Shown: positions 24,746-36,195 of the stretch, piece after piece
How positions within the stretch are numbered: position 1 is the first letter of the stretch
Layout: each line of letters starts with the position of its first letter
Program-made: the position numbers and the translations under genes
Assembly: GCF_963576545.1 (NCBI RefSeq)
Contig: NC_083642.1
Coordinates: forward strand, 8,347,901 to 8,411,900
Reading direction: 5' to 3'
Length of the DNA: 64,000 nt
Origin: Limanda limanda
Lineage: Eukaryota > Chordata > Actinopteri > Pleuronectiformes > Pleuronectidae
The notes under the pieces: generated by a model
What the model was told of the DNA's origin: nothing
Databases searched by the model: none
The model's input: only the letters and a program-made list of their open reading frames with translations

Positions 24746-25849
24746 CAAATTTATCAACTTTTAAAGCCCTAATGAAATGTCATTTTAAAGAAGAGAGAAG
24801 TTCAATATTTAAGTAAATTTGGCTTTAAATTCTACGTTTGCACAAATATAGTTGCTTTCAAACTGTGAGACTGAGCAGCAGTTGGCTTATTTTCTCTTCT
24901 TGCTTCCATCATGTTTCTTAAGGGGCAGGAATGTATTTTAAATTTCAAAGTACGGTAACATAAGATTCTATTCGCTTTCTCTCACATAGCTTATATATAG
25001 ACACAAGCACACACGCACACATACGCACAATCAGAGAGCAGGAAGACAAGGTCCATAAATAGTAGCACTTGCATGGGAGAGATAGCAGGAGAGAATATTT
25101 CCTAAGGTGGTTTCTGGGCGTATTTCTGTGGGTGTAGTGGGATCGCAGGTGCTCTATCTGAGTAAACTAGCCCCCAGTAAACAGCACAGGGATAGCAGCC
25201 TCAGTGCAGGAGCCAGTTCAGGCTTTAATGGGATTAGAGATCGAAAGAAGAGTCAGGGAAAGTTTTCTAATCCTCAGGTGATGCATGTTTTTTCTCTTTT
25301 TCTCGTGCAGACTATTAGTGTTCATCACTCTCCTATACATTCCTAGTAATCTGTGGAGTTACATCCACGCGGCACAAAGGAACTGAGGAGGTCTAGCGTG
25401 GATCTCGGTGAATGAGCAGGCGCACACACCGCTGCCTGGCTGGAGGAGTGAAACGAGGGCAATTTTCTGCCTGTGGTGTACGGAACAGAGAGTACTGCTG
25501 TGGTTCCACTTCTGTCATTTACCAGTGACACCAGAGGTAGGAGCAAATTGTTGGATCATGGAAATGACACCGGAGCTGAAGAGACCAAGGAGGGTGGGGT
25601 GAAGGGGAGGGGGATACATTTCCCCGGTCAGTCATTCCCCATTTGATTTCCTGGTCTCTGTTTCCTCAATGTCAGCCCTTCCCTCAATTCTGTGTTCATT
25701 CACTGGATGTATTTGGTTGTATTCTCTTCCAACCACGTGTCCCAGAGCTCAACAATAAAACCTAACTGTATATAACTGTCAGGAGGGGGAGGACCTTTGG
25801 GGTTGTTATTTTTTATGGGAGGACAGTTTCTGTTAAATTGTTGTGTACT
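24746..25849. other. Non-coding, no gene seen
   Basis: No recognisable gene. A short CA-rich patch lies near 25,000-25,030. Short frames at 25,107-25,602 lack motifs. Confidence 0.5.
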
Positions 25850-26850
25850 TTAGTCGCAGTTAAGGCTCTTATATACTTCTACGTATCCGTTTCTCGGAGA
25901 GGTCTCAGCGGGAGACAAAGTGTCTTTTTGATTTTTACTTCTCCGACGACTATCCGTCTAAAAACAATTCCCCGCCAAACCCATAAGAAGCCTACCCCAT
26001 TTGGAAAGAAGAAGTCCACGTGTCTCTGTTGACATGTTAGCTTGCGTCCCACACACTGAACCATGGCAGCTAACAGATCTAAATAAAGTGACACCCAGCG
26101 TGTCAAGATGCTGATGTAATCGTTTCTTAGCGCAGCGGTTCCCCGGTCTTGTTTCCGAACTGTGTTGCTGATTCCACAGCTTGAATCTGCTTGAGGCTAC
26201 ATGTAGCTAGAAGCTACCCGGACCTAGCTCCCCCCCAGCTTCCACACACAGTCAGCAGGGACTCCCGGCACTAACTACTACCCAGTGTTTGCTTCTAACC
26301 TGACGGTATTATAGAAACAGTGTCATGATAGAAGTGGAATTAAAGTCGTGACGGCGGGTTCTTGCACTGTTACCACCGCAGTTAGCATGGTGGCTAGCCT
26401 AGCCTGCTAGCGCCGTTTTGAAAGCTCGTTATAACCGTATGTGACCGTGCACACATGCCCTCAGTGCTCTAACGAGCCACCGTCAGCCGGACAACTCCGC
26501 TGGCTTAACACACACGTCACATTAATCGTAGAATCATAGTTGTGTTCGTGTTTGTTGCTACAAGTAAACAGAAAGTTTGAGGTCCGGAAATACGGAAATG
26601 ACGTCATACGGAAATGATGTCGTTCGACGATCAATCACAGCCAAGAGCGGTCCGTCGGGTCTCCAAAATGAAGACGGATAGTTAGAAAAATCAGACGTGT
26701 ACGAAAAGCTGTCGGAGGCGCTCGGAGAGGACGTTTCACGACGGATAGGGTGGTCTTATCTGTCCGTAATAGAAATAACGGAGAGGCATAAATTGGCCTT
26801 TAGTCTTTTTCTGAAATATAAAACAGAATTGACTTGTGATGCAAGAGGAA
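25850..26850. promoter_or_regulatory. CpG-rich block with ETS and CREB motifs
   Basis: CpG dinucleotides are clearly denser here than in the flanks. At 26,584-26,620 three CGGAAAT (ETS-type) words occur in tandem and the middle one runs into a perfect CREB/ATF octamer TGACGTCA (26,599-26,606). GTTAGC/GCTAGC words cluster at 26,380-26,412. ETS plus CRE beside a CpG island is typical of vertebrate housekeeping promoters. Against this, no recognisable first exon follows, and the sequence also resembles the 5' part of a teleost transposable element. A plus-strand frame at 26,697-26,882 (starting MYEKLSEALGEDV) is protein-like in its first 45 residues but is not identified. Confidence 0.4.
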
Positions 26851-26882
26851 CAACGAAGAGTCTTCTTATAAACATAATCTAA

Positions 26883-28040
26883 TCAAATGTTTTGTGAATT
26901 GTCATCCGATCGCTTCTCGAGTTTAATGAAATAAAAAGTAAATAGTCTGTCAATTGGATTCAAAAGAAAACAATTCAACATTGGTCCTGTGTGTTACAAC
27001 CATTCGTGGGAAATTACTTGGGGAATCAAAGAATGTATGGAAATAAAATGTAAATATTCTTGAAAAAAAATAGAATCGTGATAGTGTTGCTGGAATCCCA
27101 CATCATAAATTGCACATTTAACTACAAGGTACTATCGTATTATTGTGACAATCAGTGGATTGACAGCATGTCTGTATTTTAGAAGTAACAATTCAAAGGG
27201 AATTCTGCTAAAAAGAAATACTCACTGTAATCGAATATTGAATTAACATAAGAAAATCTTTTCATTATTCCAAGGTCTTAATAAATACAACAAATTAATA
27301 AATAATAAACACAAAACAATCTAACGTATGATTCGACAAATCCATAGAATTTTATCCGAATCAAATACGATTAGAAGTGTGAGGAGCCCTTAATTAAATT
27401 CTAAACTCACATAGTGTTTCTCTTCTTTTAAGCATTTAATCATGGTTATGCTATTGAGCCTTTTGATAACGATTCCGACAATTATAACAAGATAATAAAT
27501 ATTCATTAAAAACATCCATTAAACCCGAGCTCATCTGTTAACTGCTATACATTTAAATAACTTTAGTCATACATTATTATTGAAAATTAAATACAGATTT
27601 CTTCTTGGGTTCTTTGTGCCTCATCCAAAAGTTCATAAACACTCATTACTGGTGCAGTTTATCATCTCGGACAGATACAAATACAGTAATCTGCTTATAG
27701 AGGATCTTTGTACTATTTCAGTTGAAGTGTAAATTAGCACAGACTGTCTGTCAAACATAATACTGCAGACGTTTCAACAACACAGAAACCGAGACTGTTT
27801 GAAAACACAATCAGTAAACTGGTAATCTGCATTTCTGAGGGAATGGAGATTCAGCCGCAGTCCACTTGTCCAGTCGTCCTTCAATATGTGGTTTCTGTGA
27901 AAACAAATGTCTACATATTAAAATGAAAACAGTTAGAAGGTATGAAAATGTAAACTTTAATTTCAAATCTGTGATTTAGAATAGATCATATTAAATGGAT
28001 TTATTTTTTAAAGTTACTTTTACAGCTAATAATAGGTTGG
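26883..28040. other. AT-rich non-coding
   Basis: Strongly AT-rich, with no frames over 60 codons and no recognisable repeat body. It abruptly follows the CpG-rich block. Confidence 0.5.
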
Positions 28041-28337
28041 TTAAAGGTTCAGAGAGCACTAGAATATAGTGGCACCTAATGTTGAGGGTGCAGATTGCAT
28101 CTAACTCAAGACTCTTCAGATGAAATGCCAGTGTTGTGTTTGTCCATTCTGGGCCACTGTAGGAAGATGGTGGTGCAACATGTCGGCCTCCATGGAACAT
28201 GACCTTCTCCCATTGTAGATTTAAAGGGCTCATTCTAAGATAAAGAATCCTTGTTTTATTTGATTGTACACTAATGGAAACATAATATTAATGCAGAATA
28301 TGTTAGTTTGGTTTCAAAATATTACAGTGATCTTAAA
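28041..28337. mobile_element. Teleost MITE-like repeat (~297 bp)
   Basis: The left end TTAAAGGTTCAG and a degenerate right end (TTACAGTGATCTTAAA, expected AC-ACTGAACCTTTAA) form imperfect terminal inverted repeats. Internal words TTTGTCCATTCTGGGC, CACTGTAGGAAGATGG, GTCGGCCTCCATGGAAC, AGGGCTCATTCTAAG and TGTACACTAATGGAAACATA match, from memory and in order, one of the most abundant teleost non-autonomous repeats. It has no coding capacity. The target duplication is not clear. Confidence 0.7.
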
Positions 28338-28940
28338 CTGTGACATCAGTTGGTTTGGGGTTTGTTATGCACATAGAAAGAATGAGGGAGCTTTACACAG
28401 ATATTTTTACAGAACTTCATTTTACATGTACACCCTATTAAACAGGTTAGATTTGGACAATGAGAGGCATCTAAATACTTCAAAACTACTAAGTCCAAAC
28501 TACTTCATAGAAAATGGTCAAACGAGGCTTGAATAAAATCTGAATGATGATTCATGAACTCGTCTAATTCCAACATCCTTCCTCTGAAAACGGAAAATAC
28601 ACGAGAGCTCACTGACTTCAAAGCCACCATTTTTTGCAGTGTGTATTTTAAAATTTAAAATGTCAGTGTAACTGAGTTTATTAGATGTTTTTTTCTTTTT
28701 ATCTGCCGCACTTAAAGAAGTCATATTATTAACAAAATTTCTCACTGTCTATTTCCAAGCTGCAAGTAAAATAAACGTTTGATTATGCTTTTTACACACA
28801 CCCGACACTGACCAATTAAAGTATACATGGATTAAATGGGAACTGAGTTGTTGACAGTTTTAGCTAATTTCCTATTTAAAGATGTATTAATGCAGCTGAG
28901 GTTAAATCAGCCGGATCGTTGGACAAGCAACAATTTTGAT
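28338..28940. other. Non-coding, no gene seen
   Basis: AT-rich, with no recognisable frame or repeat. An ORF of 140 codons starting at 28,836 runs into the next repeats and has no recognisable product. Confidence 0.45.
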
Positions 28941-29250
28941 CGTATGATGGCGCTAGAGGAAAACAAGCTTTTACAGAGTCAAAGTTATCACAGTTCTGTC
29001 ATGACCCTGAGCTCTGAGCTCTATTTTTCACGAAAGCTTTTGAATCTTTTGTTGGACACTTTTGATCTTGTGTTGGTTGTTCATTTTGTTTCCTGTTTTA
29101 ATTTGAAGTTTCACTCCTTGTGTGTCTTTTGCTCTATTTCCTTTGTCTTTGAACTGTTTCCCGCCTGTTTGATCTGTTTGTCATATTTATTGTTATTAAG
29201 TGACAAATCTTTTTTGACTGGACAGGAGCGCTCCAAAGACCAGTCAGATT
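28941..29250 (+). mobile_element. Repeat debris, possible LTR fragment
   Basis: ATGATGGCGCTAGAGGAAAA at 28,944-28,963 resembles a word of the dispersed repeat also found near 42,860. TGTCATGACCCTGAGCTC at 28,997 followed by ~230 bp of T-rich sequence with TTTTGTTTCCTG and CTTTGAACTG words resembles fish retroelement LTRs that start TGTCATG. No partner LTR, primer-binding site or polymerase remnant is nearby, so the LTR call is tentative. Confidence 0.3.
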
Positions 29251-30639
29251 TCAGCTAAGGCCACATAATGTGTTCATAATAAAAAACTCTAGCCTTGAGA
29301 ATTTCAAAATGATGGAAAAACCCAAATGCATCTTCCCCTCTGCATGCCCTCTCTTTGGGAAACATTTTTTCCTGCGAGTGTCTGTGGATTATTCAGTCTG
29401 CTCATTGCTTCTTTGCTCACCATTCAATTTTAAACACTCAAACGCATCTTGAGAAAAACTGTGGACTGAGTTGATTGATGATAATCGTGGGACAAATTAA
29501 CTGTTTGAGATGGATTTTCTGTCTTGTTCGTCCTTCCCTCCCATTTTCAATTAATTTGTCTTCTAATTTAAACATTTTTAAACATTTACCCCACGTTCGC
29601 TCTTGACCTTATTGTCTGATAATTGCCTTAACGAGAGAAAACGACGAACCAGTTTCTATGGCGACGATGAAGCTGCCATGTAGTGAATAATATATATGTG
29701 CAAAGTAATTTTGCGCTCCACTGGCTCCAAAAGTCTAAGCCAGCAAAGAAATAGATAAATAAATAACAACAAAATACTTTACTGCCTGTTAGACCATGAC
29801 TGCACCTACAAGTTTTTAAGCGCCGCTGTGTCAGTGTCTGAAAAACAATAATGAACCTTGAAATGAAGCTCACAGCCGCGATCCGACCACCTGTTATCAG
29901 CGTGCACTGACATGAGAGTTTCCACGTGACTCTCTGTCGTCAGCAACATCCACCTTTTGTTACCGAAACCATAATTTCTCCTTTTATTTCTGTGCCACTT
30001 GAATCAAGAAAGAAGATGTTGTCTCCTCTTCAGCTCTGTTTACCAGGAACATCATCTCCGGCGTCCTTGCATCAAGTGGATCATCTTTGCAATATGCAGT
30101 CGACAATAATGGAGGATAATTTAAAGGAAAATTTATAATTATTATCAATTTAAATCTTCAACAACAACCACAAAAATGATCCCTGAAAATACTTATCATA
30201 ATAGTTTACTGGTCGTGTGACTGTCCGAGCATTTCTGTTGAGTTTTTTCAAGTATAGGAAAGTGCTTAAAAAGGTTGTATTTTTAAGGTCAATATTATTG
30301 TGTTTATAAAATAAAGTTGTTGTCTTCTTTTTCTCCCTGTAAGATATTGACATATTTTCAATCTCATAATTTATTTGTCTTTCTTTTCACCTTCCTATCG
30401 ATTTAAAGATATTACTAATTTATTATCATGCACCTGTCACTCCAAAGTTTGGGGACTTTTGACAGACTTGGACATGTGCACAGATGTGCAGTGGAGAAGA
30501 GCTGAAGCGCCAATGGAGGAAATCTAAACATGAACAGGATATATCTGAGGTCAAGCGCAGGCCTGGAAGTGAAAGCATTTCAAAAATCGTATTGTGAAAT
30601 CAATAAGTCCTGCTCTGGAACTGAAAGACCAAGCTAGTG

Positions 30640-30641
<2 letters not shown>
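29251..30641. other. Non-coding, no gene seen
   Basis: AT-rich sequence with short frames only. No repeat body is recognised. Confidence 0.5.

Positions 30642-30711
<70 letters not shown>
30642..30711. repeat. (GA)n microsatellite
   Basis: About 70 bp of AG repeats with one C interruption near 30,671. Confidence 0.95.
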
Positions 30712-30714
<3 letters not shown>

Positions 30715-31531
30715 CAACTGCCAGAAAGTATCACTTAATGTTTTCATGACACAATATCAATAGTGTTGATTTGTGTATTTTCTGTGTTGTGGGTGGGGAT
30801 TTCTGATTTCTACTGAACCATCCTTTGATAGACTGTCGACTTGAGTGAAACAATCTCCCTTCATCACAAGTGACCACGCTGCCCCGTGTGGGCAGATGAT
30901 TGGATGTGTGGGCAGCGTGAGAGCTCAGTGAAAAGCTGCAGCATAATTTGACCTTCATAATAGCAATAATGAAATGAATGAAAAATAAAAAGCCTCTTTT
31001 TTTAATCAGAGAAACAGGAAACAGCAGGATGTGGGCGGTATAAATAAAAATACCACAATTAATATAAACTTTAATGAAAAAGAATAAAGGGTTTGAAATT
31101 TTACTTTTAAAAAGTTTTAACTGCAGGCACCTGGAGTGTTTACAAAGGACTATGCAATAAATCATATTGAATAATTAGCCCCAGGAGCACAGAGGTCCGG
31201 TTTCAGATGTGAGTCTGGAGATCGCCCGGTTCATTTTAAACCACTCTGGTGTGGGGGGGTCATGGGAACACGCTGCTGCTCGTGGGCCATTAGAGGCTTC
31301 GGGACCCCCAGTGGGCCAGGAACTAGTTCTTCTATCGGGGGGAAGTGAACCGCTCGGCGAGTCAAACTGTTTTTTTAGTGTGTCCAGATGCCAAAACAGT
31401 TGTTGCGCGGAAAACAAACTCACAACCCAGACTGATGGCGAACAAATCTGCTGCATCTTCTCTCATTATCTCCACCGAGAGAGTAGTGCTGCTTTTTCAC
31501 TGCTGATTGCTAATGTTATTGACACTAATGG

Positions 31532-31532
<1 letters not shown>
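30712..31532. other. Non-coding; overlapping ORFs not recognised
   Basis: Frames at 30,731-31,165 (minus) and 31,209-31,712 (plus, 167 codons) show no domains; the latter runs through the CA array as Thr-His repeats, which argues against coding. The GC-richer part at 31,180-31,340 has no identified role. Confidence 0.5.

Positions 31533-31572
<40 letters not shown>
31533..31572. repeat. (CA)n microsatellite
   Basis: About 40 bp of uninterrupted CA repeats. Confidence 0.95.
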
Positions 31573-31573
<1 letters not shown>

Positions 31574-33533
31574 CGCAGCACATCAAACATTTATCGCAAT
31601 CGTAACAACTGTTTCTGCTGGATTTGTGACACAGATGGTACAAATTCATCTCGTACAACAATTTATTTCTAACAAAAAAACAGTTTTCAAGGAACGACAA
31701 GAATCTACATAATTTATTTTGCCACAATTTGTTTTGAACTAAACTTCATCGCTGTGTGGATTGTGATCTGTGGAAATATTCATCATAGAAATGAGAAGGT
31801 GGAATTTCTGTCCAGCATGCAGGTTGTGGGGGGGGGGGGTTAGGATCCATGATGGGTGAACACAACTGACCAGGACGGGTGACTTTGGGGGAGCAGATCT
31901 GGATGAAGGTTTGTATCAAGGAATTTTAATCACTTTCTTTGACATTGCTGGGTGGAGCAATTTTAAAGTTAAAACATATGTATATTTACTCATTGATACT
32001 GAGCAATCCTGCATATTTAGGGACTTTTGCAATTTTGGGCTTGACTAGATTTAAGGAGATGTGCACTACTGACTGCCATTCGCTGCATTATGACTCTTTT
32101 AAAATTGATATACTATTGCATACTACTAGATTATAAATGTGATTTCTAGCAGGCAGAGGTTTAAACATTACAACTATACATAATGCACCTCTGCTTTAAC
32201 CATTTTATATCATGATTAATACTCACACGTCCTGACTTGATGAATAATCTACCAACTTGTAAATAGCACAGTGTACTTTTAATCTCTTTGACTTTTACAA
32301 AGGAAGCACAACCTCATATTTGTATTTAAAAATGTTCTTCTGAGATAAGCTGAACCTTTGTAATTTATTTATCCATAATCTGTTTACATTAAGTTTCAAA
32401 TCATTTGCCTTTTTTAGACGTAGCACTTTCCATAGAGAAACTTATTTTTACAGTAGCCTTTGTATCAGTTAAATGGTCACTCTGGCCCCCCCCCCCCCCC
32501 TTGTTGTTCAGGCACACTCACTCTGCAATGAGAAATCTAACCATAATAAGAACCCATTAACCTCTTCTCAAATGAGCCAATCTAAGCTTCGTCAAGCCTG
32601 AAATTGTCATGATTAAAAGGAAAAACTCACTGGCGGCGGTGCATGATTAATTTTCCTTGCATGTTAATTCTATTATGGACAGACAAGAGCGATTTCAATC
32701 AGGTCTTCACGGAAAATGTGGATTTAAGTTCGAGTGACTCAGGACCACGCCAGGCTTTCATACACTTTATTTACATGAGATTATAGATCTCAGCTGGGTA
32801 ATGTCTGTCATCATGTGGATCCAGGCTAAGAGCTGTCGTGCACTGTCAACCGAAGCATGACACGCTGCTCTGATACCATTTTTAGCTAAACACCTATCTC
32901 AGCCACTTTGCGCTCACTTCCATATTTTCTGCCTTTTCCTGCCTCGCGTCATTTCAGTGAAATGCTTCATGTCATGCTTTTAACTTCAATGTCTAGCTTT
33001 CTGACTTCAGGATCCGCGGCACGTTGACAGAGAACATCAAGAGCGCTTTGGGTGTAAACATTTTCATTCCATCCAACGATGAGCCAGCAGCTACAACCTG
33101 TTTTTAGTTTTTCAACCATCAAATAGCATTTTACCAAATAAAACCATCTCAATTTCCAAACATGAGGATTTATCAAAGTCTGACACTGCCCATCAACTGA
33201 ATCTGATTATTAATCTAATTATTATTCAGGCAAGGTCGTAGTAGTGTCAGCTAGAAGGAGTTAAAATCTAAATGCACACGCAAGGAGTTTTTAACAATCC
33301 TTTTAATATTTCTGCCTCTTTTTTATCTACAATTGCAAAGGAGACAATCAGGGAGAAAATTGACTTTTTCTATAAACCATTGTCGATGTCTGTGGTCGGG
33401 TCGGACCACCGGCGGCGATTTACGGCACTCAGGCTGGAAAACTTTCACAATGAGTTGCACGTTAGCCGGTTGAAAGGAAGCCGGAGCAGCCTTGTCTTTA
33501 GAGATTATTACTTTTGACTTTGCATTTTTGTAG
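31573..33533. other. Non-coding, homopolymer runs, possible conserved patch
   Basis: A G run lies near 31,829-31,840 and a 15-base C run at 32,486-32,500. The complex, ATTA-containing sequence at 32,510-32,720 may be conserved. No gene is recognised. Confidence 0.4.
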
Positions 33534-33731
33534 ACGAGGCTGATGCTGCGGCCGGATCAGCAAAGCGAAAAATTAGACAAAAGGACTGAAGAACAAAGAA
33601 AAGCTAAAAAGGCTCATGAGAAAGAATTAACTAAACCGTGTGTCAACTTAGGTCAGACACTCAACAGATGGAGAGAATTATATGATCGGAGAGATTCAAA
33701 ACCGATCACGAACCGGCTTCCTGCCTCCTAA
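33534..33731 (+). pseudogene. Degenerate exon, VNLGQ-RWREL type
   Basis: A frame opens directly after an acceptor-like TTTTTGTAG (33,525-33,533) and runs to TAA at 33,729-33,731; the first Met is at 33,543, giving 62 residues. The lysine-rich start and the block CVNLGQTLNRWRELYDRRDSK (near residues 34-54) resemble, from memory, a recurring exon of uncharacterised teleost proteins with the pattern VN-x-G-x-x-x-x-RWREL followed by an acidic/Leu-rich stretch. Here that downstream stretch is missing and the frame ends early, so it looks broken. It may belong to a transposon-derived gene; an inverted-repeat element begins 184 bp downstream. The function of the family is unknown to me, and a chance exon-like frame remains possible. 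Confidence 0.35.
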
Positions 33732-33914
33732 ACAGACTTTTCTCACGTTGGTTTTATTTTATTAGTCTCCATGATATCATATTACCATATTAATACAATG
33801 TTTAAATCAGCAGGTCAACTACAAATATCTTTCAGACGTGTCAAGGTGTTTAAAAACTTCCAGTTTACTCTGACATTCCTTTCTGACAAGTGGGAAATAT
33901 ATATTTTTTCATTG
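33732..33914. other. Short AT-rich spacer
   Basis: No feature is seen between the exon-like remnant and the inverted-repeat element. Confidence 0.5.
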
Positions 33915-34348
33915 TATCAAAGACTGTATATAAAGATGGGAGACGCCTCTACACAAAATATACCGGATAGAGGTGCCGCCATTTTGCTTTTATCGTCATT
34001 TGGAGCCACAATGTGCACTGGAGTGATCCTGGTGTGGAGCTGTGGTATTAAGGTTCCCGATGATACGCATGCTCGACCAATCACGTCAGTTTCAGCTAAA
34101 TCAATGTTTCAATCAGTTTTTAGCATTAAATAACTCCCCAAAATAGAAGAAACCATTGTTGGGAAGGATTTATTTAATGTGTTTATAGATATTTTTAGTT
34201 TGGTCCATCTGCTCACATGCAATGGACCAAACTAAGGAGGAAGGATTTATGACCAACACTGCCGCCAGCCACCAAGGGGCTGAGGATTTGGCTTCATTCT
34301 CGGGGAGCCGTCATGTCGTTCATCTTTAAACACAGGCTGTATTTGATA
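33915..34348. mobile_element. Inverted-repeat MITE (~434 bp)
   Basis: The left terminus TATCAAAGACTGTATATAAA and the reverse complement of the right terminus (TATCAAATACAG..., TTTAAAGATGAACGAC) are imperfect inverted repeats of about 35 bp. Internal words GCCAGCCACCA, GGATTTGGCTTCA and GGGGAGCCGTCATGTCGTTC near the right end match a well-known teleost repeat as remembered. A canonical YY1-type word GCCGCCATTTTG lies at 33,983-33,994. There is no coding capacity. A truncated relative lies at 23,575. Confidence 0.7.
34196..34236. repeat. Perfect hairpin inside the MITE, 14-bp arms
   Basis: TTAGTTTGGTCCAT (34,196-34,209) is exactly reverse-complemented at 34,223-34,236 with a 13-base loop. Confidence 0.85.
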
Positions 34349-35840
34349 CTCTCTTTATATTCTCTTGTGTTCATGAGCAACTCGTCACTCTACTGTACAA
34401 AGACACGCAGGCATCATCCATTATCCTTCGTTCTTCTCTGCGCTGCATCAGACTCAAAGACAGAATCCCAGTTATGGGTCCAAATGAAGCTGGTGCATGT
34501 GAACTGACGCCTTCAGGGACTGAGACTAAGAAATGACAACCAGGCTTACAGTGGAACACAAGGGGATGAAGAGATCAATAGAGGCACGGGAGAACAATGT
34601 GATCCGGAGGAGTCATTTACTGATCTGCAGCCTGTTTGTCTTTAGCCTGTATTTCTCCATCGCAGGCTCCGTTTCAAAAGACTCTCTCTCGCTCAGATGT
34701 ACAAACGCACACATTCATACACACACAAAGTAAACTCTGCAGAGAGCATCTTGACTATTCTCCCCCTTGGTCAAATCCTTATCTTGACCTAATGCTTAAC
34801 AATTACTGATGTCCCTGTGACTGCGTTTTTCACACATAATCAACAGACACCACACAATGGCCTCACTGTGATTAGATGCAGTTCCAGTTCTAACCATGTC
34901 TGTTTGGAATGGGCTGTTTGCCTGTGATAAAACTGGCTGCAGCTCACAATGACAACTTCACACTGAAACTAGACCGATAGATGTCAGTCGAACTCATACA
35001 GTCCCCAATGAAACCACATTTAAATTCACCAGATTCTTATTTTTTATTTCCTCTGCACCAAATTGCACACACTCATAAATATCAGCCCCATAAACATGCC
35101 TGATTTTTTTTGTTTTGTGTCAACATCCGTGAATTATTCTCTGAGTAATAAACGAAAATGTTGAAAACCAACACAATGTTAAAGAAAGAGAGAAATCTAT
35201 TCCTGGATCCGCCCTCTCATAACTGCTAACCAAACGACATCCGTTTATGAAAAATATCAACATTGAACATGTCGACTGAACCACACACTTCCATGAGCCC
35301 ACAGCAACACGCCTGCCAAGGTTCAATTAGACTGCATTAAGGTTTTTAGGCCAGTTCCATACATACATATGTGTGATGTGATTAGAGAAATTGGACTTAC
35401 GAACAATTGGAGTCATTTACTACGTTGAAATGAACATGGTTATAATTAAAGTGATTTTCAGCAACAACAGCAGATGGTTGATCTAATGGAACACTATGGC
35501 CTGGAGTAAAATGACTTTTGAATCAGGCAACTACACAACCCTTTCTCCTGCGTCACAATAAACTCAATATGTTTGCGTGGATCTAAGAGAACGTTTTGGT
35601 TGTGCTTTGTGTAACGAGGATCCAGCCTCACTGGGTTGCTAGTGTGGTTATAGGCTTAAGTGTTGTAAGACAAAAATAAAAAAAAGATATAGGATTGAGC
35701 CGACACGTACACAACGTTTGCACAACTCAGGAAATCCAACTCTGCAGATGTGGATGATGATAATTGTCCCAGTTTGGAAGGGACACTAATCCAAAAGTAG
35801 CTAAAACGAGCTTGTGATCTCTCTCTCACTCACTCACTCT
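34349..35840. other. Non-coding, no gene seen
   Basis: Short frames only; no repeat body is recognised. Confidence 0.5.
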
Positions 35841-35969
<129 letters not shown>

Positions 35970-36113
35970 ACTTGTGGATTTATGTGTTGACACACATCCC
36001 TGTGTCCATTCCCAGAGGCCTCATTAACAGTGCTGGGTGATGGTAGGGCTCACAGTAGCCTAAGATACTGAGAGACTGTTCACTGTACAAACAAAAGCTT
36101 CAAAGTGGGCATT

Positions 36114-36114
<1 letters not shown>
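35970..36114. other. Spacer between two CA arrays
   Basis: 146 bp of unique sequence with no recognised feature. Confidence 0.6.

Positions 36115-36194
<80 letters not shown>
36115..36194. repeat. (CA)n microsatellite
   Basis: 80 bp of uninterrupted CA repeats. Confidence 0.95.

Positions 36195-36195
<1 letters not shown>

Noticed and set aside
31209..31712. 167-codon plus-strand frame
   Set aside because: It runs through a CA microsatellite as Thr-His repeats, and the non-repetitive part matches nothing known.
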